DNA of 64,000 bases from the NCBI GenBank assembly GCA_900764695.1, contig CAAFOY010000081.1:1-64000 (forward strand). Reading direction: 5' to 3'. The stretch is from Lachnospiraceae bacterium (lineage in GTDB: Bacteria > Bacillota_A > Clostridia > Lachnospirales > Lachnospiraceae). Shown piece after piece: positions 34,916 through 44,275 of the stretch. The notes below the pieces were generated by a model. It had not been told where the DNA came from. It saw only the letters and a program-made list of their open reading frames with translations, and did no database searches. Within the stretch, counting starts at the first letter, position 1. Each line of letters begins with the position of its first letter. The position numbers and the translations under genes are program-made.

Positions 34916-37900
34916 ATGAGAACAAGAAACATAAGCAAAAAATTGGTGTCGCTTGCATTAACAATAGCGATAATTGGAACAGGTTCGGGAATTAATACGT
35001 TAGCCAATTCCGTTAATGATGGCAAGAATTCACAAAAAGCAGTTGATAACAAAGTAACAGTAGTCAAGGAACTGACAGATGAGCGAACCGAAAATTCAAA
35101 CACGTATCTGTTGTCTGACGGATCTAAGAAAACAGAATTATTCTTATCAAACATCAGATATGAAAAAGACGGACAATTGAAAGATTATGAAAATGAAATT
35201 GTTGACATTGGAAAAAACGTGAAAAAGTCTATAAGTACCTACGGGTCGGGTGACAAATCTTCATACAAATATGTAAACAAATCCAGTGATAACAAGGCAT
35301 ATTTTTCAGATGACATTGAAGACGGTATAATGTTAAGCCATGGGAAGTACATTTTAAAGATGATACCTGTTATCGAAGAAGAAAATGATGACATAAACAA
35401 AGATGATAAAAATACATCTCAATCAAATGAAAATAATGAGTTTGAATGCATAAAAAATGAGGAATCAAATGAATTAAAATATATATCGGAATCAAAAAAC
35501 ATGGAATATCAATATTCCGTAAACAACTGTGGCGTGAAAGAGAATATTGTATTAAATGAAAAGCCTGAAACAAATATATTTGAATACAAAATTGAAACAA
35601 AGAATCTCTATTTGAAAAAACAGGAAAATGATAAAGGTCTGTTGGTGTATGACAAAAATACAAATAAAATCATAGGAACAATAGAAGCCCCATTCTTAGT
35701 CGATGCAGACGGAAAAGAAGATTACAAAAGTGTAGAATATAAACTAGAAAAAGATGGCGAAAATGAAGTGTTAAAAGTAATTGTAAGTAATGATTATTTT
35801 GAAAACGAAGCCACAAAGTATCCGGTTACAATTGATCCTACAATGGTATGGATGTTTGACTACCTAACTACTGCATCAGTTTGGTCTGTTGATTTTCAGC
35901 AAAATGTGAACATGCATAATCATTATCTGGGGGCCATGAACAACATGATATCAAGTTATCCATACAATTCAGAGGAACATGTATATTTGGATACTTCAAA
36001 TCTGTTAACAGGAAGTGCGTTGGTGGGCAGTGGACTGAACATAAGGGGAAAATACATTGAATCTGCATCATTAAATCTGTATGAAAGCAGTTACCGTGCA
36101 CCGTATCAGGTGGGAACACTGGAGCTTCGTACGGCAAAGGACTCATGGAATCCTGATACAATCACGTGGAACAATAAACCGGGGGCTTCTGAAGAAGTAC
36201 TTCTTGAAGAAAAGTTTACGGGAGTTGAGGGCACAAGACATTGTCTTGACATAACAAAATGGGTGCAGGATATAACCGATGAACAGATAGAAAACAACGG
36301 ACTGGTGTTTACGGCAAAAAAAGGCGGAGCAGCATTGTTTTATGGTCCGGAAGCACATTACATACAGGACGAAAATGGAAAGAACAGTGAATCAAGACAT
36401 ATGTCAATCTATTTAACATACAGAGATTTTGAACCATATGATGCTTCCATAAACATAAATGCTGAATATGATAAACAGAGTAACAGCATTATTACTTCCA
36501 TAGAAGATGATAATAAACTTAAGGAAGGGGTAGCGGTAACAGGATACAAGATATTTACAAGAAAAGACAATGCATTAAAATTTAGCGCAAAGTATAAGGG
36601 AACAGACATTTCAGAAGATGCTGAAATAAATGCATCCAACGTGGATGAATGCATAGACATTAGAGCAGCGGTATTATATTCAGACGGTACTGTAAAGGTT
36701 TCAAACATTGTAACGTTGGAAAAGACAGAAAATGGAGATTCAGATGACGGGGGAAATTCCTTTGAAATAACTTCAAAGGATACAGACGGAGACGGTCTTG
36801 AGGACGGATATGAGATATGGGACTTTAAGACCATGTGGAACACTGAAACAGTAGACAGCACGGAAGACAATCCAAAGTATGAGCAGGATACTGATGGAGA
36901 CGGACTGCCTGACGGATATGAGGTATTTACACTTGGAACAGACCCGGCAGTGGCAAATGAAGAAAATGCAGACAGCGACAATGACGGCTGGACTGACCTG
37001 AAGGAATATCAGAAAGGAACAGATCCGTGGCTGTATGATTCAGACTTTGACGGACTAAGAGACAAGGATGATGTTGGAGACAACAATCCAAGAAAAACAG
37101 ATAACCCACGCTTAAAGGGAACGGACAGGTCAGTTGCATCAGCAGCAAAGGTTCACAAGGGGCTTTATGACAGGGAATACTCTGAAAATGAAAATGGTGT
37201 AACGGTTACATACATTGCAAACATTTACAGGGGAGACATAAAGAGCATTTACAGTGATTATGGTGATGCAAAAATAAACAAAAGGCTGAAATATTTCTAT
37301 GATGCAAAGGGAAACAATACGGCAATAGTTGAACAATATGACGATAATGACACACAGACCATCTGCATAACATATACATACGATGAAAATGGAAATGTGG
37401 AATTTATCTGTGATCAGCAGACAAAATACACAATGGAATATAATTCCGACAGCAAAATCACAAACCTTCAGGTAGGTGAAAGGACACTTGTCTCATACGA
37501 GTACAGTCACACCCAGAATGATTCCGGCAATGAATCAGGAGAAAGTACAGGGGATTCTGTTGAAAATACTGATGAACAGATAACTTATTACGGCACGGGA
37601 GATGACAGACAGAAGGTAAGGACGGTAACCACGGAATACAAGGCTGATTCAGAAGATGATGCCGCGGTTGCGGAAAAGACGGAAGTTTTCTATAATGATG
37701 AAAAGACACCTTCATATGTAACGACAGTAAACAGCTCAGGACAGATGCTTAATCTTACCGATAACACGGAAAGTGCACAGTTGGCGTACAATTATGAATA
37801 TAATGACAATACAACAAGAGTGACAAGAAGTGACGGATTCATAAAGGAAGTTGTACAGAATGAAGATGAAGAAAATAAGAAAAGCACACGGACCACAAAA

Positions 37901-39571
37901 TATGAATATAAGGCACTTGATGACAAAAAGGAAACATTGGTTTCAAAAATTGAAACCGACAGTTCAGACAGTGACAAAATAAAGAACAGGACAACCTTAT
38001 ACAATGGTGATGTATTAAGCGAGACAATGTCAGATGACGGAAAGTCATGTGTAACAGATTTATATTCAGATAAATATAAAAAGAACATATTAAAGTACAA
38101 TTCAGTGGAAGATGATTCCACCCACAGAACATTTGATATAGAAAAGTATGGCGAAAAAAAGAACATTGATTACACATATGACAGTGCAGGAAACATTACC
38201 AAAATAAAAACTGATGGTAAGCTTACAAATGCATATGAATATGATGCACACGGAAGACTTACATGGGAATATGACTATGATGTTTCAAGGGCATATGAGT
38301 ACGGATACAGCACAACGGGAAACGTTGAGGCAAAGCACACATATGTGATAAATGACAACGGCAGGTTGGTTGAACAGGATGATGGATTAAGAAAATATTC
38401 ATATGGAAACGGTGACTGGCCTGATCAGTTAACAAAGTACTGTGGAAAGGAAATCACATATGACAGCAGTGGCAATCCGAAGGAATACTATAACGGAATG
38501 TCATTTAACTGGTACAGGGGAAGACAGTTGCAGGAAGCAACTCTTGCCAATGGAAAAAGGGTAACATATAAGTACAATGAGGACGGACTTAGAACTTATA
38601 AGGATACAGAAAAAACAACAACCACATATGAATGGGATGAGACAAAGCTTATAAGGGAAACCGTTACATACAAAAAGACCGGAAAGAAGTATGACATCTG
38701 GTACATGTATGATTCAGGTAATAATGTTATTGGCTTTGAATACAGCCAGCTAAGTGAACTAAACGAAACATTAAAAACCACAAGAATTTATTATGAAAAG
38801 AACCTGCAGGGAGATGTGACAGGCCTGCTTGATGCCAGAGGAGCAGAAATCGCTTCTTATACTTATGATGCATGGGGAAATGTCATCACAGATACAGAAA
38901 AGAGTTTCTGCTATGAAGGTTACGAGGTTCCCTTTGAGTTAAATCATGTGTTGTACAGAGGATACTACTATGACGGAAGTTGCACTGATACTGAAAGCGA
39001 TACAAATCTTTATTATCTGCAGAGCAGATATTACGATGCAGAGGTGGGAAGATTTGTAAACGCAGATGATGTATCCATAATTGGATTAGAAACCTCAAGC
39101 ATATATAAAGATAATTTATATATATATTGTAATAGTAACCCTATAAAAAACATAGATTCTACAGGCTATTGGTTGTTAAATTGTGTATGTGCTATTGCAG
39201 GAGCAGCATTTTTTGGAGGAGTTACTTACTTAATAGGAAAAATATTTGGATTATCAGGTAAAAATTTGGCTATAATGGTTGCAGCACTATCAGCAGCAGG
39301 AGCAACTTTAGCAGGAATATTAGGACCAAAATTTTTAGCAAAGGCAGCACCAGAATTGGTAAAATGGTTTAAAAATGTTGAAAGGAATACAAAAGTATTT
39401 GGACCTAATAAAAGTGGAAATATAATAGGAGTGGTCCTTTTTAATGCTATAAAAATAATGATACATAGACCACATATAGGGAAGCATAATTTTTATCATA
39501 TTCAAATAGAAGTAAAAATTGCCAAAAGCTGGAAAGCTGTTGCCAGAATACCATTTTCGGCAAGAAAATAA
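34916..39571 (+). CDS. Secreted RHS/YD-repeat polymorphic toxin-like protein
   Basis: 1551 residues. Signal peptide 1-31; a DNRLRE-type beta domain about 310-500 (LELRTAKDSWNPDTITWNNKPG); acidic calcium-type repeats about 620-720 (DTDGDGLEDGYE, DTDGDGLPDGYE, DSDNDGWTDLKE); YD repeats about 740-1350 (YDSAGNITKIKTDG, YEYDAHGRLTWEYDYD); the RHS core end about 1360-1415 (YYLQSRYYDAEVGRFVNADD, NPIKNIDSTG). A C-terminal tip of about 130 residues starts with Ala/Gly-rich hydrophobic segments and ends HRPHIGKHNFYHIQIEVK. In RHS proteins the shell encloses a variable toxic tip. The tip here matches no toxin family that I know. It starts at ATG 34916 with AGAGGTAGT. Confidence 0.88.
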   Translation: MRTRNISKKLVSLALTIAIIGTGSGINTLANSVNDGKNSQKAVDNKVTVVKELTDERTENSNTYLLSDGSKKTELFLSNIRYEKDGQLKDYENEIVDIGKNVKKSISTYGSGDKSSYKYVNKSSDNKAYFSDDIEDGIMLSHGKYILKMIPVIEEENDDINKDDKNTSQSNENNEFECIKNEESNELKYISESKNMEYQYSVNNCGVKENIVLNEKPETNIFEYKIETKNLYLKKQENDKGLLVYDKNTNKIIGTIEAPFLVDADGKEDYKSVEYKLEKDGENEVLKVIVSNDYFENEATKYPVTIDPTMVWMFDYLTTASVWSVDFQQNVNMHNHYLGAMNNMISSYPYNSEEHVYLDTSNLLTGSALVGSGLNIRGKYIESASLNLYESSYRAPYQVGTLELRTAKDSWNPDTITWNNKPGASEEVLLEEKFTGVEGTRHCLDITKWVQDITDEQIENNGLVFTAKKGGAALFYGPEAHYIQDENGKNSESRHMSIYLTYRDFEPYDASININAEYDKQSNSIITSIEDDNKLKEGVAVTGYKIFTRKDNALKFSAKYKGTDISEDAEINASNVDECIDIRAAVLYSDGTVKVSNIVTLEKTENGDSDDGGNSFEITSKDTDGDGLEDGYEIWDFKTMWNTETVDSTEDNPKYEQDTDGDGLPDGYEVFTLGTDPAVANEENADSDNDGWTDLKEYQKGTDPWLYDSDFDGLRDKDDVGDNNPRKTDNPRLKGTDRSVASAAKVHKGLYDREYSENENGVTVTYIANIYRGDIKSIYSDYGDAKINKRLKYFYDAKGNNTAIVEQYDDNDTQTICITYTYDENGNVEFICDQQTKYTMEYNSDSKITNLQVGERTLVSYEYSHTQNDSGNESGESTGDSVENTDEQITYYGTGDDRQKVRTVTTEYKADSEDDAAVAEKTEVFYNDEKTPSYVTTVNSSGQMLNLTDNTESAQLAYNYEYNDNTTRVTRSDGFIKEVVQNEDEENKKSTRTTKYEYKALDDKKETLVSKIETDSSDSDKIKNRTTLYNGDVLSETMSDDGKSCVTDLYSDKYKKNILKYNSVEDDSTHRTFDIEKYGEKKNIDYTYDSAGNITKIKTDGKLTNAYEYDAHGRLTWEYDYDVSRAYEYGYSTTGNVEAKHTYVINDNGRLVEQDDGLRKYSYGNGDWPDQLTKYCGKEITYDSSGNPKEYYNGMSFNWYRGRQLQEATLANGKRVTYKYNEDGLRTYKDTEKTTTTYEWDETKLIRETVTYKKTGKKYDIWYMYDSGNNVIGFEYSQLSELNETLKTTRIYYEKNLQGDVTGLLDARGAEIASYTYDAWGNVITDTEKSFCYEGYEVPFELNHVLYRGYYYDGSCTDTESDTNLYYLQSRYYDAEVGRFVNADDVSIIGLETSSIYKDNLYIYCNSNPIKNIDSTGYWLLNCVCAIAGAAFFGGVTYLIGKIFGLSGKNLAIMVAALSAAGATLAGILGPKFLAKAAPELVKWFKNVERNTKVFGPNKSGNIIGVVLFNAIKIMIHRPHIGKHNFYHIQIEVKIAKSWKAVARIPFSARK

Positions 39572-40097
39572 AAATATTTGAATTGTGAGTAATTATTACA
39601 TTTTTATAATTATTCTGGGAGAACAACTATGAAAAGTTAAGTATAAATCAGCAAAACATTCTTTTTCAGTCTCGGTAGTAAAAAGGATAACTTTAATAAA
39701 ACTCCATAAAGCATTTTTTTGTTAATTGGCATCATTGGTAAATTGGAGTGGGGTCAAAAGTATTTGTTATTAGAAGATATGGCTGAAATGAAATAATTAG
39801 TTTAGTAATATTAATATTTACCTAAATCATAAGGTCGTATCTTCTTTTACAAAAGTCTGATACTGTGATATACATATTATTATTGTAGACTTGGTTGAAA
39901 TAAGTACTTGAAAGAAATACTTTCAGTAATATCTGGTAGAAAAACAATTCAGATAAGAGAAAGGAAATACACTCTAGTAGTAAAACAACAAGAAGAAATC
40001 AAATGTAACAGTATCTGAATGTATTGAAACACGATACAAACTAAAAAGAAAGGAAAGATGGTGTTTTATTTATGAAAAACCATACAAGAGGAATAGA
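39572..40097. other. Gene-free stretch between RHS gene and first candidate immunity gene
   Basis: 526 AT-rich bases with many stops in all frames. From 39984 the frame of the next gene is open upstream of its ATG (VTVSECIETRYKLK) with no start codon. This faintly recalls the N-terminal region of Tn916-type integrases, but I do not call it. No terminator hairpin with a T run was found after the RHS stop. Confidence 0.4.
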
Positions 40098-40469
40098 ATG
40101 GGAGAAATTATATCAAAAAATGAATGTAAAAAAATTAAAAGCGAAATAGAAAAAAGTAAATACTGCATTATTAAAGGAAAAGTAGAAGGATTGGTTGTTG
40201 ATTTGGAAGAAATGAAAGAAAATCTTGTAACGAATGTTAAAAAAATTATTGTTCCTAAAAAAAGAATGAATTTACATACGTTACTTTTTTCCACGAATAA
40301 TATAGTGGATGTAGATATTTTTTTTAAATATATAGGGCAATTTAGTGAAGGAAGCATGGAATTATATATTTATAAGACAGAAAATGAGAGTCTTGATGAG
40401 AAAATGTATTTATGCGTGAAAGTGATAGATGAAGAAAGTATTTTAATAGAAAGAAATATTGATGGTTAA
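40098..40469 (+). CDS. Candidate immunity protein for the RHS toxin tip
   Basis: 123 residues, soluble, no signal peptide, with alternating charged strands (KIKSEIEKSKYCIIKGKVEGLVVDLEEM). AAGAGGAATAG precedes the ATG. I recognise no family. Its position as the first intact gene after the RHS tip, and its small cytosolic character, are what immunity genes show in polymorphic toxin loci. The 500-base gap to the RHS stop is longer than usual, which lowers confidence in the pairing. Confidence 0.55.
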   Translation: MGEIISKNECKKIKSEIEKSKYCIIKGKVEGLVVDLEEMKENLVTNVKKIIVPKKRMNLHTLLFSTNNIVDVDIFFKYIGQFSEGSMELYIYKTENESLDEKMYLCVKVIDEESILIERNIDG

Positions 40470-40508
40470 GGGAGGATTTTTGAAAGTTGTGAGATGTTAA
40501 GGCTTGCA

Positions 40509-40838
40509 ATTGTTTATAAATCGATATAATTATATTTTTTTCAACGTAATAAAAGTTAGAACATATTTTTGTTATTGAGCAATTTGGAAAATCTAGGCGG
40601 TGATATCATATTGGTTATAATAGTAGTAATATTGTTTTAGTGCTTATTCTTATAGTATAATGAAACTAATGACTAAAAAGCTAACTTATGTTATAATACT
40701 TCAGTGGCAACACTATGGCAACACGAGATCAGAAGGATAATACAAATAATATAATATAGGTAAATCAACAGATAAAAACACACAAAACCTGAACCAATAT
40801 GTTTAAGCCAAGTTCGGTACAAGCCGAGTTTGAATAGC
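40509..40838 (+). repeat. Duplicated block, copy A (other copy 44675-45002)
   Basis: About 330 bases, roughly 90 percent identical by eye to copy B. It begins with what in copy B is the last codons of the gene at 44276 (FINRYNYIFF) and ends at a hairpin (AGTTCGGT/GCCGAGTT here, AACTCGGC/GCCGAGTT there). The first arm has changed but pairs through G-U. It contains several TATAAT-like sites and a TGGCAACACTATGGCAACACG direct repeat. Confidence 0.8.
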
Positions 40839-40872
40839 ACCTGGTGGCTTACAAGTATAATAATGATATTAT

Positions 40873-40903
40873 AAAAGCGAGGATGATTTTCATCCTCGCT
40901 TTT
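40873..40903 (+). terminator. Strong hairpin after copy A
   Basis: AAAAGCGAGGATG pairs perfectly with CATCCTCGCTTTT around ATTTT. It can terminate in either direction. Confidence 0.8.
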
Positions 40904-41057
40904 ATGTTTGAAAAATAGGAATTGAACAATTTTTGTTTTTGAATAGATTATATAACACACATTGTGATATGATAGTAAATAAAGGGTAGATGTATCTTAA
41001 TTATGCAACAAGATAGGCACGAAGACATATTCTTATGACTATGGAAGATATGGGTTA

Positions 41058-41255
41058 ATGGCGGCAGGAGCTACATCGTTTGTAGCTAAAACAATAGTAC
41101 GTTTATCATATGCAATAATATCGTGCAGTACATTGCAACAATGGTGGATGGTTATTATTACAGTGGGTACTTTGATAGGAGTTGCATGGCAATTTAAAAA
41201 GTTATTTGTTAATTTGCCTAGGGGCGTATTATATATAAAGAAAGGGTTAAGTTAG
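41058..41255 (+). CDS. Small hydrophobic peptide, possible bacteriocin or toxin tip
   Basis: 65 residues: MAAGATSFVAKTIVRLSY, a hydrophobic core (WWMVIITVGTLIGVAW) and a basic end (YIKKGLS). No leader sequence is obvious. The frame is open for 19 codons upstream and there reads TYSYDYGRYGL, which looks like the YD/RHS style of sequence, so this may be a detached RHS tip rather than a free peptide. The Ala/Gly-rich amphipathic character also loosely recalls circular bacteriocins. The next gene starts one base after its stop. Confidence 0.5.
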   Translation: MAAGATSFVAKTIVRLSYAIISCSTLQQWWMVIITVGTLIGVAWQFKKLFVNLPRGVLYIKKGLS

Positions 41256-41256
41256 A

Positions 41257-41598
41257 ATGTTTGAATTTATTATGTTTGTGATATTTGTAATTTTATTTGC
41301 AATAACAATAGCAATAGATGCAGATTTTATAAATATTACAAATAACATAATAATTATAATTGTTAATAGTGCATGTATAATATTAGGAATATATGAGATA
41401 TGTTATGATTTTTGGCTGTTTCCAATAAAACCAACTGATGTATTAGCTATTATTGTGTCTTTTATATTATTTATGGATTATAGTGAACACATTAATTTTA
41501 AATTTAGAAATGTAATTATAAAGAGAATAGTTTATCTTTTAGCAGTGATTATTTATATACTATTTATAAAAGAGAATATAGTTATGTTGCTTAATTGA
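41257..41598 (+). CDS. Small membrane protein, possible immunity partner
   Basis: 113 residues, almost entirely hydrophobic, with about four membrane helices (FVILFAITIAI, IIIIIVNSACIILGIYEI, DVLAIIVSFILFMDY, VYLLAVIIYILFI). AAGAAAGGGTTAAG in the end of the preceding gene is its ribosome site, so the pair is translationally coupled. A membrane immunity protein for a hydrophobic peptide is a reasonable inference. No family recognised. Confidence 0.6.
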   Translation: MFEFIMFVIFVILFAITIAIDADFINITNNIIIIIVNSACIILGIYEICYDFWLFPIKPTDVLAIIVSFILFMDYSEHINFKFRNVIIKRIVYLLAVIIYILFIKENIVMLLN

Positions 41599-41626
41599 CA
41601 ATAAGTTTTAAGTAATAACGTAAAAA

Positions 41627-41970
41627 GATGAGACAAAACTCATAAGGGAAACCGTTACATACAAAAAGACCGGAAAGAAGTATGACATCTGGTACATGTA
41701 TGATTCAGGCAATAATGTTATCGGCTTTGAATACAGTCAGTTAAGTGAGATAAACGAAACATTAAAAACCACAAGAATCTATTATGAAAAGAACCTGCAG
41801 GGAGATGTGACAGGTCTGTTTGATGCCAGAGGAGCAAAAATCGCTTCTTATACTTATGATGCATGGGGAAATGTCATCACAGATACAGAAAAGAGTTTCT
41901 GTTATGAAGGATATGAGGTTCCCTTTGAGTTAAATCATGTCAATGGGCAATGGCAACCATAGGTGCTGTT
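41627..41970 (+). pseudogene. Detached RHS-core fragment 1
   Basis: 41627-41940 aligns without gaps to 38636-38949 of the RHS gene, with about 15 differences in 314 bases by my count, mostly third-position. The frame is open (MYDSGNNVIGFEY, SYTYDAWGNVITD) until NGQWQP and a stop. The homology ends sharply after AAATCATGT. It lacks the final RHS core segment that would join it to a toxin tip. Confidence 0.9.
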
Positions 41971-42483
41971 GCAGGATGGGTTTTAGGGGATTATGTTGCT
42001 AGATATTTTGGATATAAAAAAGGCATAAAGTATTGGGCAATAAGGGCAGGCATAGCTGTCGGTGGAGCAGTTATAGGCTGGTTCGCAGGAACAGCATTAT
42101 TAAAGGCAGTGACAAATTTCATATATACACATCCAAATATAATGAAAAGAATGCCTCGATTTGTTTTGTGGTTACTTGGTATAAATAAAACTACAAGTGA
42201 GTTCACGGAATTATTCGATAGATATGCTACACATATTTTCTCTAAAGCTCACATACGAGATGGAATAATGAAACTTGGATATTCAAAGCGGAATATATTT
42301 GACAAGGGGATTAATATAATACAAGGTAAGATGGTACAGGCAGTTAACGGTTCAAATGAAGTTAGAACGACTATAAATGGAATTAAAGTAACAATTCGTT
42401 TTTACTTGAGTGATGGAAAGATTCGAAGCATGGATATGTTTGTAGGGTGGTCGAGCCGCGTTATTGGAAAGTTATTAAAATAA
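41950..42483 (+). CDS. Orphan RHS toxin tip
   Basis: 177 residues. The first 60 are Ala/Gly-rich and hydrophobic (MATIGAVAGWVLGDY, GGAVIGWFAGTALLKAV), as at the tip boundary of RHS proteins. The C-terminal 110 form a soluble domain (ATHIFSKAHIRDGIM, VNGSNEVRTTINGIKVTIRFY, FVGWSSRVIGK). It recalls type 35 polymorphic toxin domains of Bacillales; I hold that loosely. The frame is shifted by one relative to the RHS fragment before it (upstream codons read CQWAMATI), so it is no longer fused and may be silent. There is no ribosome site of its own. Confidence 0.65.
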   Translation: MATIGAVAGWVLGDYVARYFGYKKGIKYWAIRAGIAVGGAVIGWFAGTALLKAVTNFIYTHPNIMKRMPRFVLWLLGINKTTSEFTELFDRYATHIFSKAHIRDGIMKLGYSKRNIFDKGINIIQGKMVQAVNGSNEVRTTINGIKVTIRFYLSDGKIRSMDMFVGWSSRVIGKLLK

Positions 42484-42494
42484 GGGGAATATAA

Positions 42495-43100
42495 TTGATT
42501 GATTTAAACAAGTACGATTTAATAAAGAATAATGAAAATAATAGTTACTATAATATTCAAAAAGATTTGATTGTTCAATATAGAAAAAGTGGAAAAATTG
42601 ATTATATTGTACAGTTAGCTCTTCTTATGATTGCAACACCAATTTCTGATTACTATCAATCAATTAGAATATTATATGATTGTGTAATAAGTGAAGACAA
42701 TTATTTGGCATATGTAATTGGAAGTTATTTATCATCAACATGGTTGCCTTTTGAACCAAATAGATTCTTGAGGAGACTAAAGGAAAGAAAAGGACAATTT
42801 GAGTTTAGAATTGAAGAAGATTTAGAAAATTATCTAAATGCTTATGATATATATATGAGAGCAAATGAGGGTTGGAAAAATCAGTGCATAAAATTGCTTA
42901 GAAAATCAATTGATAATTCAAGTATGGTCAACAATTACATTTTACTTTCGAAATTAGTGGAACGGGGGGAAGCAAGAAAATTGATTAAAATTGCAGAAGA
43001 AAATAGAACAATTCAAATTGAAAATAAAGAAAATGGTGGAATTAATGAAATTTGTGATCCGTGGAAATACATTAATTGTGAAATAAAAGGCTATCAATAA
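42495..43100 (+). CDS. Candidate immunity protein of the orphan tip
   Basis: 201 residues from TTG 42495, behind AAGGGGAATATAA, 11 bases after the toxin-tip stop. Mostly helical, cytosolic, with a repeat-like middle (DYIVQLALLMIATPISDYYQSI; AYDIYMRANEGWKNQC). No family recognised. Its place immediately after a toxin domain is the classic immunity position. Confidence 0.65.
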   Translation: MIDLNKYDLIKNNENNSYYNIQKDLIVQYRKSGKIDYIVQLALLMIATPISDYYQSIRILYDCVISEDNYLAYVIGSYLSSTWLPFEPNRFLRRLKERKGQFEFRIEEDLENYLNAYDIYMRANEGWKNQCIKLLRKSIDNSSMVNNYILLSKLVERGEARKLIKIAEENRTIQIENKENGGINEICDPWKYINCEIKGYQ

Positions 43101-43149
43101 CAAAAAGTAAATTGATGCGATTTAATTATGTGTTACAAAAAGTATTTTT

Positions 43150-43308
43150 ATGAATGAAAATATGAATTACATAGGAAAAGGTCCAAATGGTTATTACGAA
43201 GTATTAAATATGATTGCTGAGACTGCAAGAGATTTGCAACTTCAGGGAATTGTAAATAAAAAAATTGGGAAAATACCCGTTATAATTCATGACTTGGAAT
43301 ATTCTTGA
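43150..43308 (+). CDS. Short ORF, 52 residues, probably a gene remnant
   Basis: ATG 43150 to TGA 43308 (NYIGKGPNGYYEVLNM; KKIGKIPVIIHDLEYS). No ribosome site. Codon use is gene-like, so it probably is a fragment of a lost toxin or immunity gene. No homology recognised. Confidence 0.3.
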   Translation: MNENMNYIGKGPNGYYEVLNMIAETARDLQLQGIVNKKIGKIPVIIHDLEYS

Positions 43309-43316
43309 TATAGTGA

Positions 43317-43395
43317 GGAGGCAACAATATTGGCGAATCCCAATAATGAAGCAAAAGAATTTATAGAATATTTCAGAGAAAAGTTTGAAGCTATG
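43317..43395 (+). repeat. Repeated gene start, copy 1 (copy 2 at 46051-46127)
   Basis: A GAGGAGGCAACA ribosome site, TTG start and 22 codons (NNEAKEFIEYFREKFEAM) then TAA. The same piece recurs near 46 kb with small deletions. It looks like the beginning of a cassette gene whose body has been lost. From 43396 to 43646 no gene is visible, only AT-rich sequence. Confidence 0.6.
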
Positions 43396-43646
43396 TAATA
43401 AAGTTGTTGTATTTTACCTTAAAAATAGTAGAATAAGGCACTGATTATAAAAGTAAACAAAAACAATTATTTTTACAATTGAATATTATTTTTAGAAAGT
43501 AATAAGGACTATTACATACAGTAGGTGGTTATCAATGAATAGTATAATTTATATAGGAATATTATGTAGCAAATAAATAGTTAATGGATAAAATAAAACG
43601 AATTATCTTTGTATAAATGTTAATATTTTATGAAAGGAAAGTTTGT

Positions 43647-43682
43647 AGTGATTTTTGCAGTTCACATTTTATAAAAATCACT
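43647..43682 (+). repeat. Hairpin just upstream of the gene at 43702
   Basis: AGTGATTTTT pairs perfectly with AAAAATCACT around a 16-base loop. It ends 20 bases before the TTG start and could terminate incoming transcripts or shield the ribosome site. Confidence 0.55.
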
Positions 43683-43701
43683 TCATAAAAGGTGATAAAT
43701 T

Positions 43702-44088
43702 TTGAAAAAAATTATAAAACAGTTTAAGAAAAAAAATTATAAATATGTTTATGAGTATCTAGCAATGAATAAATATGAGTATACGATTGATAATTTCGAA
43801 AAAGATTTTGCTATGATTTCAAGTTTAAATAAGTTTATTTATTTGATATATTTGATATCAAATGAAAATACTTTTCGAAATGTAATCTTAATATGCGATT
43901 TTTTAGAGTATACTGATACCTTTTTCTTTGATATATATTCAGTAATTGGTTTTTTTATTCGACAATATTTGAATTCAAATCCAAAGGATTTAAAAATGAA
44001 AGAATGGGTAATTTCTAGATATAGTGAAAACCCTGATTCACCTTTTACACAGGATGAGATTATGAGTTGGAGACATGATACTCAATAA
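43702..44088 (+). CDS. Candidate immunity protein, cytosolic
   Basis: 128 residues from TTG 43702 with AAAAGGTGATAAAT before it. Helical and hydrophobic-rich but without clear membrane segments (FIYLIYLISNENTFRNVILICDF). It ends in a polar tail (PFTQDEIMSWRHDTQ). The pattern of an N-terminal basic stretch and paired helices resembles small immunity proteins. No family recognised. No toxin domain directly precedes it. Confidence 0.5.
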   Translation: MKKIIKQFKKKNYKYVYEYLAMNKYEYTIDNFEKDFAMISSLNKFIYLIYLISNENTFRNVILICDFLEYTDTFFFDIYSVIGFFIRQYLNSNPKDLKMKEWVISRYSENPDSPFTQDEIMSWRHDTQ

Positions 44089-44130
44089 AACTAACTGGTT
44101 ATTTAATAAATTTTCAATGAAAATTATTGA

Positions 44131-44238
44131 ATGATAGAAGTTTACGATGGTTGGTCATCGACAAGGCACTATATAGATTATAATGCATTTGCAAGAAGTC
44201 AATTAGGTTCATTTAACACAACTATTATGAAAAAATAA
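44131..44238 (+). pseudogene. Remnant of a toxin-tip C-terminus
   Basis: 35 codons (MIEVYDGWSSTRHYIDYN; ARSQLGSFNTTIMKK) without a ribosome site. GWSSTR resembles the GWSSR near the end of the orphan tip at 41950-42483. It lies directly before another small gene, so it looks like the tail of a lost toxin left beside its immunity gene. Confidence 0.45.
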
Positions 44239-44275
44239 GATTTTTAATAAAAAGTAGAATGGAGGTTATAACATT

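Noticed and set aside
36409..36981. 190-codon minus-strand frame inside the RHS gene
   Set aside because: It runs opposite to the Asp/Gly repeat coding region, and its Ser/Val/Phe-rich composition is what the complement of GAT/GAC/GAA codons gives.
39984..40097. Upstream in-frame extension of the gene at 40098, with a faint resemblance to a Tn916-type integrase N-terminus
   Set aside because: No start codon, only a short match from memory, and no att-like repeats. A profile search of the 38 codons would settle it.
40680..40720. Possible att or integron-type site at the TGGCAACACTATGGCAACACG repeat in the duplicated block
   Set aside because: Only a short direct repeat, with no integrase gene and no consistent cassette boundary. 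Retained only as part of the duplicated block.
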